From assembly GCF_022829405.1 (NCBI RefSeq), contig NZ_JAKSXW010000141.1:1-64000 (forward strand): DNA of 64,000 nt, given 5' to 3'. Under the pieces are notes generated by a model that made no database searches, was not told the DNA's origin, and saw nothing but the letters and a program-made list of their open reading frames with translations. This DNA is from Methylobacterium sp. J-076 (lineage in GTDB: Bacteria; Pseudomonadota; Alphaproteobacteria; Rhizobiales; Beijerinckiaceae). This document shows, piece by piece, positions 1-9,358 of this stretch (positions within the stretch are counted from its first letter, which is position 1; every line of letters starts with the position of its first letter). Position numbers and translations under genes: made by a program.

Positions 1-99
<99 letters not shown>

Positions 100-172
100 G
101 CCCACACCACCAGAACCTGAAGGGAGCGGCGGGGATCCGCCTCCCCGTCCTCCCTCTCAAGGCCCGAAGGTC

Positions 173-481
<309 letters not shown>

Positions 482-530
482 CCCGCTGAGGGTTAGAGCT
501 TACCGTTTCACCGCGCGAGGGGAGACACCT

Positions 531-1256
531 ATGCGCTCAGGGGTCATTGCACAGAAGGTCGGCATGACCCGCGTCTTTACGGACGCGGGGGAGCATGTGC
601 CGGTCACGGTGCTCAAGGTTGATCAGTGTCAGGTGGTTGCCCACCGCACGCTGGAGAAGAACGGCTACGTCGCGCTGCAGGTCGGCGTCGGCAAGGCCAA
701 GGTCAAGAACGTCTCCGCCGCCGAGCGTGGCCGCTTCGCGGTCGCCAAGGTGGAGCCGAAGAAGAAGCTCGCCGAGTTCCGCGTGTCCGAGGACGCGCTG
801 ATCCCGGTCGGCGCCGAGATCACGGCCGATCACTTCATCCCCGGTCAGTTCGTCGACGTGACGGGCACGACCATGGGTAAGGGCTTCGCCGGCGGTATGA
901 AGCGCTGGAACTTCGGCGGTCTGCGCGCCACCCACGGCGTGTCGATCTCGCACCGCTCGATCGGTTCGACCGGCGGTCGCCAGGATCCGGGCAAGACCTT
1001 CAAGAACAAGAAGATGCCGGGCCATCTCGGCGTCGAGCGGGTCACGACCCAGAACCTACGCGTCGTGCGCACCGATCCCGAGCGGGGCCTGATCCTGGTC
1101 GAGGGTGCGGTGCCGGGCGTGGCCGGCGGCTGGATCCAGATCCGCGATGCGGTGAAGCGCAAGCTCCCCGCCGACGTCCCGCTGCCGGGCAAGTTCCGTG
1201 AGAACGGTTCCTCCGCTCCGGCTCCCGAGGCCCCCGTGGCTGAGGAGACCGTGTGA
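531..1256 (+). CDS. rplC: 50S ribosomal protein L3
   Basis: L3 is an early-assembly 23S rRNA-binding protein whose extended loop reaches the peptidyl-transferase centre. The 241 residues include the start MRSGVIAQKVGMTRVF and the signature region around residues 120-170 (GKGFAGGMKRWNFGG, THG, GSTGGRQDPG). The glutamine of the loop, normally methylated by PrmB, is present in GGRQDPG. The tail of about 30 residues is rich in Ala, Pro and Glu and longer than in E. coli, as is common in Hyphomicrobiales. Its TGA overlaps the ATG of rplD (TGATG), indicating translational coupling. Confidence 0.98.
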   Translation: MRSGVIAQKVGMTRVFTDAGEHVPVTVLKVDQCQVVAHRTLEKNGYVALQVGVGKAKVKNVSAAERGRFAVAKVEPKKKLAEFRVSEDALIPVGAEITADHFIPGQFVDVTGTTMGKGFAGGMKRWNFGGLRATHGVSISHRSIGSTGGRQDPGKTFKNKKMPGHLGVERVTTQNLRVVRTDPERGLILVEGAVPGVAGGWIQIRDAVKRKLPADVPLPGKFRENGSSAPAPEAPVAEETV

Positions 1257-1876
1257 TGAAGCTCGATGTCACCACCCTCGACGGAGCCGGGGCCGGCTCG
1301 GTTGAGCTGAACGAAGAGATCTTCGGCCTGGAGCCCCGCGCCGACCTTCTGCAGCGCATGGTCCGCTGGCAGCTCGCCAAGCGGCGTGCCGGCACCCATG
1401 CGGTCCAGAATCGTTCGGACGTGAACCGGACCCGCAAGAAGCTGTACAAGCAGAAGGGCACCGGCAACGCCCGTCACGGCGCCGCCTCCGCCCCGCAGTT
1501 CCGCGGCGGTGGACGTGCCTTCGGTCCGGTCGTGCGCGACCACAGCCACGACCTTCCCAAGAAGGTCCGTGCGCTGGCCCTGCGCCACGCGCTGTCGGCC
1601 AAGGCCAAGGCCGAGACGCTGATCGTCGTTGACGACATCAAGGTCGACAACCACAAGACGAAGGGCCTCGTGGAGACCTTCGGCAAGATGGGCCTGTCGA
1701 ACGCCCTGATCATCGGCGGTGCCGAGGTCGATGTGAATTTCGGTCGCGCCGCCCGCGCCATCCCGCAGATCGACGTGCTACCCGTCCAGGGCATCAACGT
1801 CTACGACATTCTGCGCCGGGAGAAGCTCGTGCTCACCAAGGCGGCGGTCGATGCGCTGGAGGAGCGCTTCAAATGA
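1256..1876 (+). CDS. rplD: 50S ribosomal protein L4
   Basis: L4 binds domain I of 23S rRNA, lines the exit tunnel and in E. coli autoregulates the S10 operon. The 206-residue protein shows the conserved loop with RSDVNRTRKKLYKQKGTG and the RGGGRAFGP motif near residues 50-85. I start it at the ATG overlapping the rplC stop, not at the in-frame GTG three bases earlier. Its own stop overlaps the rplW start (ATGA). No S10-leader-like L4 target can be recognised upstream of rpsJ. Confidence 0.97.
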   Translation: MKLDVTTLDGAGAGSVELNEEIFGLEPRADLLQRMVRWQLAKRRAGTHAVQNRSDVNRTRKKLYKQKGTGNARHGAASAPQFRGGGRAFGPVVRDHSHDLPKKVRALALRHALSAKAKAETLIVVDDIKVDNHKTKGLVETFGKMGLSNALIIGGAEVDVNFGRAARAIPQIDVLPVQGINVYDILRREKLVLTKAAVDALEERFK

Positions 1877-2169
1877 GTGCTGATCCGCGCCACTACGACA
1901 TCATCGTCTCCCCGGTCATCACCGAGAAGGCGACGAACCTCACCGAACAGAACAAGGTTGTCTTCCGGGTCGCCCCGAAGGCCACCAAGCCGCAGATCAA
2001 GGAAGCGGTCGAGAAGCTGTTCGACGTCAAGGTGACGGGCGTGAACACGCTCATCACCAAGGGCAAGAAGAAGGTTTTCCGCGGGCTTCGCGGCCAGCGC
2101 TCGGATGTGAAGAAAGCGATCGTGACCCTGGCCGAAGGCCACACGATCGACGTCACCACCGGGCTCTGA
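1873..2169 (+). CDS. rplW: 50S ribosomal protein L23
   Basis: L23 lies at the tunnel exit and docks trigger factor and the signal recognition particle. The 98 residues match the family in length and carry the typical start PRHYDIIVSPVITEKAT, the central FRVAPKATKPQIKEAVEKLF and the basic loop KGKKKVFRG. The start overlaps the end of rplD by 4 nt, and rplB follows after 21 nt. It is an ordinary member of the operon. Confidence 0.97.
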   Translation: MSADPRHYDIIVSPVITEKATNLTEQNKVVFRVAPKATKPQIKEAVEKLFDVKVTGVNTLITKGKKKVFRGLRGQRSDVKKAIVTLAEGHTIDVTTGL

Positions 2170-2190
2170 GGACGGATCGAGGACGAGCCG

Positions 2191-3027
2191 ATGGCTTTGA
2201 AGACATTCAAACCGGTCACGCCGAGCCTGCGTCAGCTCGTGCTCGTTGACCGCCGTGAGCTCTACAAGGGCAAGCCGGTAAAGTCGCTGACCGTGGGCAA
2301 GAGCTCATCGGGCGGCCGCAACAACCTGGGCCGCATCACGGTGCGGTTCCGCGGTGGTGGGCACAAGCGTTCGCTGCGTAACGTCGATTTCAAGCGGCGC
2401 GACCAGCTCAACGTGAGCGCGACGGTGGAGCGGATCGAGTACGATCCGAACCGCACCGCCTTCATCGCGCTGGTCAGCTATCCCGACGGGAAGCAGAGCT
2501 ACATCCTGGCTCCCCAGCGGCTCGCCGCCGGTGACAAGGTGGTGGCCGGTGAGAACGTGGACATCAAGCCGGGCAACGCCGGCCCGATCGGCTCCATGCC
2601 GGTCGGCACGATCGTCCACAACGTCGAGCTGAAGATCGGCAAGGGCGGCGCGATCGCCCGGTCGGCCGGCAACTACGCCCAGATCGTCGGACGCGACCAG
2701 GGCTACGTGACGGTTCGCCTGAACTCGGGCGAGCAGCGTCTCGTGCACGGCCAGTGCTTCGCGAGCGTCGGTGCGGTGTCGAACCCGGACCACATGAACA
2801 TCTCGCTCGGCAAGGCCGGGCGGAATCGCTGGCTCGGCAAGCGCCCGCACAACCGCGGCGTGGCGATGAACCCGGTCGACCACCCGCACGGCGGTGGTGA
2901 AGGCCGCACCTCTGGCGGCCGTAACCCGGTCACGCCGTGGGGCGTCCCCACCAAGGGCAAGAAGACCCGGTCCAACAAGCGGACCGACGTCTTCATCCTG
3001 TCCAGCCGTCATAACCGCAAGAAGTAA
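2191..3027 (+). CDS. rplB: 50S ribosomal protein L2
   Basis: L2 is a primary 23S rRNA-binding protein required for subunit association and peptidyl-transferase activity. The 278-residue product begins MALKTFKPVTPSLRQ and contains the hallmark motif MNPVDHPHGGGEGRT near residues 227-241, including the essential histidine, then a basic C-terminal tail (GKKTRSNKRT). Length and motifs are standard. rpsS follows after 5 nt. Confidence 0.98.
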   Translation: MALKTFKPVTPSLRQLVLVDRRELYKGKPVKSLTVGKSSSGGRNNLGRITVRFRGGGHKRSLRNVDFKRRDQLNVSATVERIEYDPNRTAFIALVSYPDGKQSYILAPQRLAAGDKVVAGENVDIKPGNAGPIGSMPVGTIVHNVELKIGKGGAIARSAGNYAQIVGRDQGYVTVRLNSGEQRLVHGQCFASVGAVSNPDHMNISLGKAGRNRWLGKRPHNRGVAMNPVDHPHGGGEGRTSGGRNPVTPWGVPTKGKKTRSNKRTDVFILSSRHNRKK

Positions 3028-3032
3028 CCACC

Positions 3033-3311
3033 ATGGCACGCTCTCTCTGGAAGGGGCCGTTCGTCGACGGCTACCTCTTCAAGAAGGCCGAGGCGGCGCG
3101 GGGTTCCTCGCGCTCCGAGGTCATCAAGATCTGGAGCCGCCGCTCCACGATCCTGCCGCAGTTCGTCGGGCTCACCTTCGGCGTTCACAACGGCCAGAAG
3201 CACATTCCGGTCTACGTCACCGAGGAAATGGTCGGTCACAAGTTCGGCGAGTTCTCGCCGACCCGCACCTTCCCCGGCCACGCGGCCGACAAGAAGGCGA
3301 AGAGGCGCTGA
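3033..3311 (+). CDS. rpsS: 30S ribosomal protein S19
   Basis: S19 forms a complex with S13 in the 30S head and contacts A-site tRNA. The 92 residues begin MARSLWKGPFVDGYL and contain the motif HNGQKHIPVYVTEEMVGHKFGEF, which is diagnostic for the family. One base separates its stop codon from the rplV start, so translation is tightly coupled. Confidence 0.98.
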   Translation: MARSLWKGPFVDGYLFKKAEAARGSSRSEVIKIWSRRSTILPQFVGLTFGVHNGQKHIPVYVTEEMVGHKFGEFSPTRTFPGHAADKKAKRR

Positions 3312-3312
3312 T

Positions 3313-3699
3313 ATGGGCAAGCAGGCTACCCCCCGCGCGCTCCCCGAGAACGAAGCCAAGGCGGTGGCGCGCATGTTGCGCGTGTCCCCCCAGAAGCTGA
3401 ACCTCGTGGCGCAGCTCATCCGCGGCAAGAAGGTCGAGACGGCGCTCGCCGATCTCCAGTTCTCCCGCAAGCGCATCGCCACCGATGTGAAGAAGTGCCT
3501 CGAAAGCGCGATCGCCAACGCCGAGAACAACCACGATCTGGATGTCGACGACCTCGTCGTCAGCCAGGCCTTCGTGGGCAAGGCGTTGGTCCTGAAGCGC
3601 TTCCACGCCCGTGCCCGCGGTCGCGGCGCGCGCATTCTGAAGCCCTTCTCGAACCTCACCATCGTGGTTCGCGAAGTCCGCGCGGCGGAAGCGGCGTGA
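3313..3699 (+). CDS. rplV: 50S ribosomal protein L22
   Basis: L22 spans all 23S rRNA domains and puts a beta-hairpin into the exit tunnel. The 128-residue protein contains the family motifs RVSPQKLNLVAQLIRGK and the hairpin and tail region ALVLKRFHARARGRG. It starts one base after rpsS. The GAGGAT just before the next ATG serves as the rpsC ribosome-binding site. Confidence 0.97.
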   Translation: MGKQATPRALPENEAKAVARMLRVSPQKLNLVAQLIRGKKVETALADLQFSRKRIATDVKKCLESAIANAENNHDLDVDDLVVSQAFVGKALVLKRFHARARGRGARILKPFSNLTIVVREVRAAEAA

Positions 3700-3709
3700 G
3701 GAGGATCTG

Positions 3710-4456
3710 ATGGGTCAGAAAGTCAACCCGATCGGTCTCCGGCTCGGCATCAACCGGACCTGGGACTCCCGCTGGTACGCCGGCAAGGGCGAATACGCCA
3801 AGCTCATGCATGAGGACGTCGCGATCCGCGCCGCCCTCACCAAGCAGCTCAAGCAGGCCGCGGTCTCCAAGATCGTGATCGAGCGCCCGCACCGGAAGTG
3901 CCGCGTCACCATCCACTCGGGTCGTCCGGGCGTGGTGATCGGCAAGAAGGGTGCGGACATCGAGAAGCTGCGTAAGCTCGTCGGCACGATGACCAAGGCC
4001 GACGTGACGATCAACATCGTCGAGGTGCGCAAGCCCGAGATCGACGCCACCCTGGTGGCCGACTCGATCGCCCAGCAGCTCGAGCGTCGTGTCGCCTTCC
4101 GGCGCGCCATGAAGCGCGCCGTGCAGTCGGCCATGCGCCTCGGTGCCGAGGGCATCCGGATCAACTGCTCCGGTCGTCTTGGCGGTGCCGAAATCGCCCG
4201 TCAGGAGTGGTACCGCGAGGGCCGCGTTCCGCTGCACACCCTGCGGGCGGACGTGGATTACGGGACCGCCACGGCGTTCACGACCTACGGCACCTGCGGT
4301 ATCAAGGTGTGGGTGTTCAAGGGCGAGATCCTCGAGCACGATCCGATGGCCCAGGACAAGAAGGCCCAGGAAGAGGGCGGCCGCTCCGGCGGGCGCCGCG
4401 AGCGCGACGGTGAGGGTGGTCGTGACCGCCCGCGTCGCGAGCGCGAGCACGCGTGA
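3710..4456 (+). CDS. rpsC: 30S ribosomal protein S3
   Basis: S3 has two KH-type domains and lines the mRNA entry channel, contributing to helicase activity. The start MGQKVNPIGLRLGI and the KH motif PGVVIGKKGADIEKLR (around residues 64-80) are clear. At 248 residues it is longer than the E. coli protein because of a C-terminal extension of about 35 residues alternating Arg, Glu, Asp and Gly, as in other Hyphomicrobiales. rplP starts 8 nt downstream. Confidence 0.97.
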   Translation: MGQKVNPIGLRLGINRTWDSRWYAGKGEYAKLMHEDVAIRAALTKQLKQAAVSKIVIERPHRKCRVTIHSGRPGVVIGKKGADIEKLRKLVGTMTKADVTINIVEVRKPEIDATLVADSIAQQLERRVAFRRAMKRAVQSAMRLGAEGIRINCSGRLGGAEIARQEWYREGRVPLHTLRADVDYGTATAFTTYGTCGIKVWVFKGEILEHDPMAQDKKAQEEGGRSGGRRERDGEGGRDRPRREREHA

Positions 4457-4464
4457 GGTAAGCC

Positions 4465-4878
4465 ATGCTGCAACCCAAGAAGACCAAGTTCCGTAAGCAG
4501 TTCAAGGGCCGCATCCACGGTGCGGCCAAGGGCGGCTTCGACCTGAACTTCGGGCAGTTCGGCCTGAAGGCGATGGAGCCCGAGCGCGTCACCGCCCGTC
4601 AGATCGAAGCCGCCCGCCGCGCCATCACGCGTGAGATGAAGCGTCAGGGCCGTGTCTGGATCCGGGTGTTCCCGGACGTGCCGGTCTCGACCAAACCGAC
4701 CGAAGTCCGCATGGGCTCGGGCAAGGGTGCGCCGGACTTCTGGGCCGCGCGCATCCACCCCGGCCGCATCATGTTCGAGGTCGACGGCGTGGCCGCCGAG
4801 GTCGCCCGCGAGGCGTTGCGCCTCGGCGCGGCGAAGCTGCCGGTGCGTACGCGCATCATCACGCGCATCGCCGACTAA
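4465..4878 (+). CDS. rplP: 50S ribosomal protein L16
   Basis: L16 sits near the A site and is needed for full 50S activity. The 137-residue product starts MLQPKKTKFRKQFKGR and contains the signature GSGKGAPDFWAARI with the downstream GRIMFEVDGV. Length is standard. An AAGGAG that overlaps its stop region serves the GTG start of rpmC. Confidence 0.98.
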   Translation: MLQPKKTKFRKQFKGRIHGAAKGGFDLNFGQFGLKAMEPERVTARQIEAARRAITREMKRQGRVWIRVFPDVPVSTKPTEVRMGSGKGAPDFWAARIHPGRIMFEVDGVAAEVAREALRLGAAKLPVRTRIITRIAD

Positions 4879-4889
4879 GGAGATCGCAC

Positions 4890-5105
4890 GTGAAGACCAC
4901 CCAACGCCACTCCGATCTGAAGGCGCTGTCGCCTGATCAGCTCGCCGATGAGCTGCTCAACCTGAAGAAGGAGCAGTTCAACCTGCGCTTCCAGGGTGCC
5001 ACCGGGCAGCTCGAGAACGTTGCGCGCATCCGTGAGGTGCGTCGCGACATCGCCCGTGTGCGCACGCTGCAGCGTCAGAAGACGCTCGCGGCCGCCAAGG
5101 CTTGA
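4890..5105 (+). CDS. rpmC: 50S ribosomal protein L29
   Basis: L29 is a small protein at the tunnel exit beside L23. The 71 residues form the usual two-helix protein, with LSPDQLADELLNLKKEQFNLRFQ and the second helix IREVRRDIARVRTLQ. The start is a GTG, supported by AAGGAG at 4877-4882 with seven bases of spacing and by homology beginning at that codon. rpsQ follows after 10 nt with its own AGGAGA. Confidence 0.97.
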   Translation: MKTTQRHSDLKALSPDQLADELLNLKKEQFNLRFQGATGQLENVARIREVRRDIARVRTLQRQKTLAAAKA

Positions 5106-5115
5106 GGAGAAGACC

Positions 5116-5382
5116 ATGCCGAAGCGCGTCCTGCAGGGCGTCGTCGTCAGCGACAAGGGCGAGAAGACCGTCGTCGTGAAGGTGGAGCGTCGCTTCACCC
5201 ACCCGGTGATGAAGAAGACCGTCCGCCGCTCGAAGAACTACCATGCGCACGACGAGGCCAATGCGGCCAAGGTCGGGCAGACGGTGTTCATCGAGGAATG
5301 CCGCCCCTTCTCCAAGCTCAAGACCTGGAAACTGGTCGAGGGCGAGGCTGCTCCGGCAGCCGAATCGGGCGAAGCCGCCTGA
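5116..5382 (+). CDS. rpsQ: 30S ribosomal protein S17
   Basis: S17 is an OB-fold protein that binds helix 11 of 16S rRNA. The 88-residue product starts MPKRVLQGVVVSDKGEKTVVV and contains RRFTHPVMKKTVRRSKNYHAHDE and the motif GQTVFIEECRPFSKLKTW. The ATG preceded by AGGAGA is chosen over a longer in-frame reading that would overlap rpmC. It is the last gene of this operon: the next element is a strong terminator and then recA on the opposite strand, so rplN, which usually follows, is not here. Confidence 0.97.
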   Translation: MPKRVLQGVVVSDKGEKTVVVKVERRFTHPVMKKTVRRSKNYHAHDEANAAKVGQTVFIEECRPFSKLKTWKLVEGEAAPAAESGEAA

Positions 5383-5433
5383 GGTGCGGTCGGGCGTTTC
5401 GTCCGGCCTCGCTCACTCTCAGTCAGTCATCAC

Positions 5434-5470
5434 GGCGAAGCGATCCTGCTCGGGATCGCTTCGCCGTTTT
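5434..5470 (+). terminator. Rho-independent terminator of the S10 operon
   Basis: A perfect 13-bp stem (GGCGAAGCGATCC at 5434-5446 with its complement at 5453-5465) closes a 6-nt loop and is followed by GTTTT. It lies 51 nt after the rpsQ stop and is the clearest intrinsic terminator in the window. It shows that the operon really ends here. Confidence 0.9.
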
Positions 5471-5570
5471 GCGTCCTGATGATGGGTTCGTGGTTGTCGA
5501 TTGCGGGGCACCACGTCGTCCCTCGGCGTGATGGTCTGACCGAATAGGCCACGCCATCCGGCCCACCCTG

Positions 5571-5584
5571 TCATCCTGAGGTGC
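5571..5584. repeat. Half-copy of a TCATCCTGAGGTGC repeat
   Basis: TCATCCTGAGGTGC matches one arm of the perfect palindrome at 59676-59719. Its partner arm is absent. It lies in the 594-nt space between rpsQ and recA, which otherwise holds two terminators and a 92-bp palindromic element and shows no credible gene. Confidence 0.5.
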
Positions 5585-5700
5585 TCACCCTCGGCGGGCG
5601 TCGGGGGAGGGGGGCTGAGGCCACGCGGCCGACCAGTGAGCCTCCTCCAAGGCGGCTCATGCCACACCGTGATGTCGGAGCCGACGAGGCCCCTCGTCTC

Positions 5701-5792
5701 CGTCATTGCGAGCGCAGCGAAGCAATCCAGGGACGCACGCCGTCCTGAAGCGTCCCGCTACCCTGGATTGCTTCGCTCCGCTCGCAATGACG
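5701..5792 (-). repeat. 92-bp extragenic palindromic element, copy 1
   Basis: Two 32-nt arms (5701-5732 and 5761-5792) are reverse complements with a single mismatch and flank a 28-nt core. The core, read on the minus strand (GCGGGACGCTTCA), matches the core of the other copies, so this copy is inverted relative to those at 24.4, 34.0 and 47.7 kb. It lies between the rpsQ and recA terminators. Confidence 0.85.
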
Positions 5793-5906
5793 GGGTGGAT
5801 GGCGACGAGCTCAGTCATGCGGACTGCGTTGTCCCGGCAGACGGCCGGGATAAGGGCTCGGGCTGGAACGGACGGCCGGAGTCGGCGCGCCCGGCTCGAA
5901 ACGAAG

Positions 5907-5933
5907 ACGGCCCCGGATCATCTCCGGGGCCGT
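5907..5933 (-). terminator. Probable recA terminator
   Basis: A 10-bp perfect stem (ACGGCCCCGG at 5907-5916, complement at 5924-5933) has a 7-nt loop. It begins 43 nt downstream of the recA stop on the minus strand and is followed there by CTTCGTTT. The T-run is imperfect, but the GC-rich stem and its position fit an intrinsic terminator. Confidence 0.65.
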
Positions 5934-5976
5934 GTATCGAAGTGGGTTCGTTCCCCGCCTCAGCAGGCGGGTGAGA

Positions 5977-7068
<1,092 letters not shown>

Positions 7069-7130
7069 CTGGCGAGGCTCCTTATGGAGAGGTAGGGCGC
7101 CGATCACAACGCGCCCGCATCGGTCATTCC

Positions 7131-7145
7131 GTACTTGATTTGTTC
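7131..7145. promoter_or_regulatory. Candidate LexA (SOS) box upstream of recA
   Basis: GTAC-TTGATTT-GTTC matches the alphaproteobacterial LexA consensus GTTC-N7-GTTC with one mismatch in the first half-site. Its position 62-77 bp before the recA ATG fits promoter control. The call rests on pattern and position only. Confidence 0.55.
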
Positions 7146-7241
7146 TCGTCGGGCAAGGGCGAAGGGGTGGTGGGGTGGTGGGGCTGACCGGGGGTTGAGG
7201 GGGTGAAGTGGTGTTCGTGCGGAGGTCGGTACTTCCTCCAT

Positions 7242-7376
7242 CGTTCCGGGGTTCGCCGGAGGCGAGAGCCCGGAATCCAGACGCGCCGGCAGCCGGTATC
7301 CCGCGACGCTGGCGCTTCGTTCCGGTGCGCTGAGGGTCTGGGTTCCGGGCTCCGCTGCGCGGCCCCGGAGTGACGG
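7242..7376. repeat. 135-bp extragenic palindrome-like repeat upstream of recA
   Basis: The left part (7242-7281, ending in CCCGGAATCCAGA) and the right part (7337-7376, starting with TCTGGGTTCCGGG and ending with GAGTGACGG) are imperfect reverse complements around a 55-nt centre. The style matches intergenic repeats common in Hyphomicrobiales. With the recA promoter region it fills most of the 329-nt gap between recA and the carbamoyltransferase; I see no gene there. Confidence 0.55.
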
Positions 7377-7397
7377 TGGGGGGAGTCCCCAAAAAAG

Positions 7398-9155
7398 TTA
7401 CTTCACAACGATCCAGTCCTCCACGACCAGCGCGTCGAGGCCGGTGGTGTAGAACATGAGGATCGCGTCCTCCGCGGTGTGGAGGATCGGCTTGCCCATC
7501 ACGTTGAAGCTGGTGTTGAGCAGCACCGGCACGCCGGTCAGGTCGCGGAATGCCGCGATCAGGGCGGCGTAGGCCGGGTTCCGGGCGGCGGTCACCGTCT
7601 GGAGACGGCCGGTCCCGTCCTCGTGGACGACGGCGGGCACCCGGTCACGGACGCTCTCCTTCCAGACCAGCGTGCGCTCCATGTAGGGGCTGTCCGCGAA
7701 ATCCTCGAACCAGTCGGGTCCCGCTTCGGCCAGGATCGACGGGGCGAAGGGCCGGAACGCCTCCCGGTACTTCACCTTGGCGTTCAGGGCGTCCTTGGCG
7801 CCCGCCGGCCGCGGGTCGGCCAGGATCGAGCGGTTGCCGAGGGAGCGGGGACCGAACTCCGCCTGACCCTGAACCCAGCCGACGAGGCCGCCCGCGGCGA
7901 GGATGCGTGCCGCCTCCTGGGTCACGGCGCCGTGGCCGAGCCTGCGCGCCCGGGGCTCATGCTCGGCGAGGCGCTCCATCGCCCCCGTCGAGACCCTTGC
8001 GCCGAGATAGGGCGTGAGGGGCCGCGCCGATTCCGGCGGGCCGGTCCAGTCCGGGTTGTCCTCGTGGAACGCGAGCCACGCGGCGCCCACGGCGTTGCCG
8101 TCGTCGGCTGGGGCCGAGGGGACGTGGAGCTGCGTGAACGGCGAGCGGCCGAGCACCCGGCCGTTATAGGAGGAGTTGAGGGCGCAGCCGCCCGCGATCA
8201 CGAGGTTGTCGGAGGGCGCCAGGGCGTGGGCTTCGGCGACCAGGGCGTCCATCAGCGTGCCGAACAGGTCTTGCCCGCAGCGGGCGAGGTCGGCCCAGCC
8301 GTTCTCCATCGCGTCCGCCGGCCGCCGGGCGAGGAGGTCCGCGGCGACGGCGCGGATCGTGTCCGCATCGGCGAAGCGCAGGCGTGTCCCCTCGATCCGG
8401 CAGAGCCGGGCGAGGGTCGCGGCGAGCTCCGGGTCGGGGCGACCATAGGGGGCGAGCCCCATGATCTTCCATTCCTCGCCCTTCACCTGATCGAACCCGG
8501 CGAGGTCGGTGATGAGGCCGTAGAGGAACCCCAGCGAGCCGCGCCCCCGGTGGCGCTTCACCTCCGTGATCCGCCCGTCCGCGAGGCGGTAGATCGCCGA
8601 GGCGCCGGTCTCGCCCATGCCGTCGACGACGAGGGCCGTGGCCTGGGTGAAGGGGCTACCCCAGAGGCCGTAGGCGGCGTGGCAGAGGTGGTGCGGATAG
8701 CGCCGCTGCCCGGTGACCCGCGCCCGGGGAGAACCGCCCCCGGTGCGGACGTCCTGGGAGAGGGCCAGGAGGGTGCCGAGCCCCGCCCGCGCCTGGGCGA
8801 GGTGGAGGTCGGCGATGAACACCCGTTCGGCCTGCTCGGGCACAAAGGAGGCGTTCAGGTCCACGGAATGCCCGGCCAGCGTCGGCAGGTCGAAGGTCCC
8901 GGCCTGGGCCTGCCCCCGGAGGAAGTCGCTGAATTGCGGCCCCCAGGTCGAGGCGACGACGATCTCGGAGCCGGGCGGGACGTGCTCGCGCAGCAGGGGG
9001 GCGATCCGCGCCGGGGCATCGGGCTCGCAATTGGGCGCCCGCTTGTATTGCAGGAAGCGCTCCGTCGCCTCGGCGAAGAGGAGCGTGCCGTCCGGCCCCA
9101 CCAGGGCGAGGGCCGGATCGTGGAAGGTGGTCGCCAGACCGAGATAGAACCGCAT
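7398..9155 (-). CDS. NodU/CmcH-family carbamoyltransferase
   Basis: Members of this family use carbamoyl phosphate and ATP to carbamoylate a small molecule, such as a Nod factor or an antibiotic. The 585-residue protein has both family domains. The N-terminal Kae1-like domain carries HHLCHAAYG (metal-binding His at about 155 and 159) and GGCALN (322-327). The C-terminal domain carries QAEFGPRSLGNRSILADPR (about 431-449). I start it at MRFYLG, where family homology begins; an in-frame codon 12 residues earlier is possible. No nod, glycosyltransferase or biosynthetic genes are nearby, so the substrate is unknown. Confidence 0.9.
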   Translation of the reverse strand: MRFYLGLATTFHDPALALVGPDGTLLFAEATERFLQYKRAPNCEPDAPARIAPLLREHVPPGSEIVVASTWGPQFSDFLRGQAQAGTFDLPTLAGHSVDLNASFVPEQAERVFIADLHLAQARAGLGTLLALSQDVRTGGGSPRARVTGQRRYPHHLCHAAYGLWGSPFTQATALVVDGMGETGASAIYRLADGRITEVKRHRGRGSLGFLYGLITDLAGFDQVKGEEWKIMGLAPYGRPDPELAATLARLCRIEGTRLRFADADTIRAVAADLLARRPADAMENGWADLARCGQDLFGTLMDALVAEAHALAPSDNLVIAGGCALNSSYNGRVLGRSPFTQLHVPSAPADDGNAVGAAWLAFHEDNPDWTGPPESARPLTPYLGARVSTGAMERLAEHEPRARRLGHGAVTQEAARILAAGGLVGWVQGQAEFGPRSLGNRSILADPRPAGAKDALNAKVKYREAFRPFAPSILAEAGPDWFEDFADSPYMERTLVWKESVRDRVPAVVHEDGTGRLQTVTAARNPAYAALIAAFRDLTGVPVLLNTSFNVMGKPILHTAEDAILMFYTTGLDALVVEDWIVVK

Positions 9156-9220
9156 CCCCACCGGGTTAGCCCGCACCGGCCATGCGATCAACGGCGTCCC
9201 TCACCTCCCGCTGCGCTCGC

Positions 9221-9316
9221 CGTCATCGCGCGCGCAGCGACGCAACCGAGGGACACGCCATATTCGTCAAAGTCGGCCTCCGCCCCGGGATTGCTTCGCG
9301 TGCGCTCGCAAAGACG
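9221..9316. repeat. Diverged copy of the palindromic element, copy 2
   Basis: Arms at 9221-9252 and about 9284-9316 match the 92-bp element, but with several substitutions and a longer, poorly conserved core (96 bp overall). It lies between the carbamoyltransferase start and the tlpA stop and looks like an old copy. Confidence 0.7.
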
Positions 9317-9358
9317 GGGTGGGGCACCGGGGCGCCCCCGATCGCCTGCGGACGACCC

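Noticed and set aside
5636..5974. Open frames between rpsQ and recA
   Set aside because: They run through the palindromic element and the recA terminator and have no RBS or recognisable sequence.
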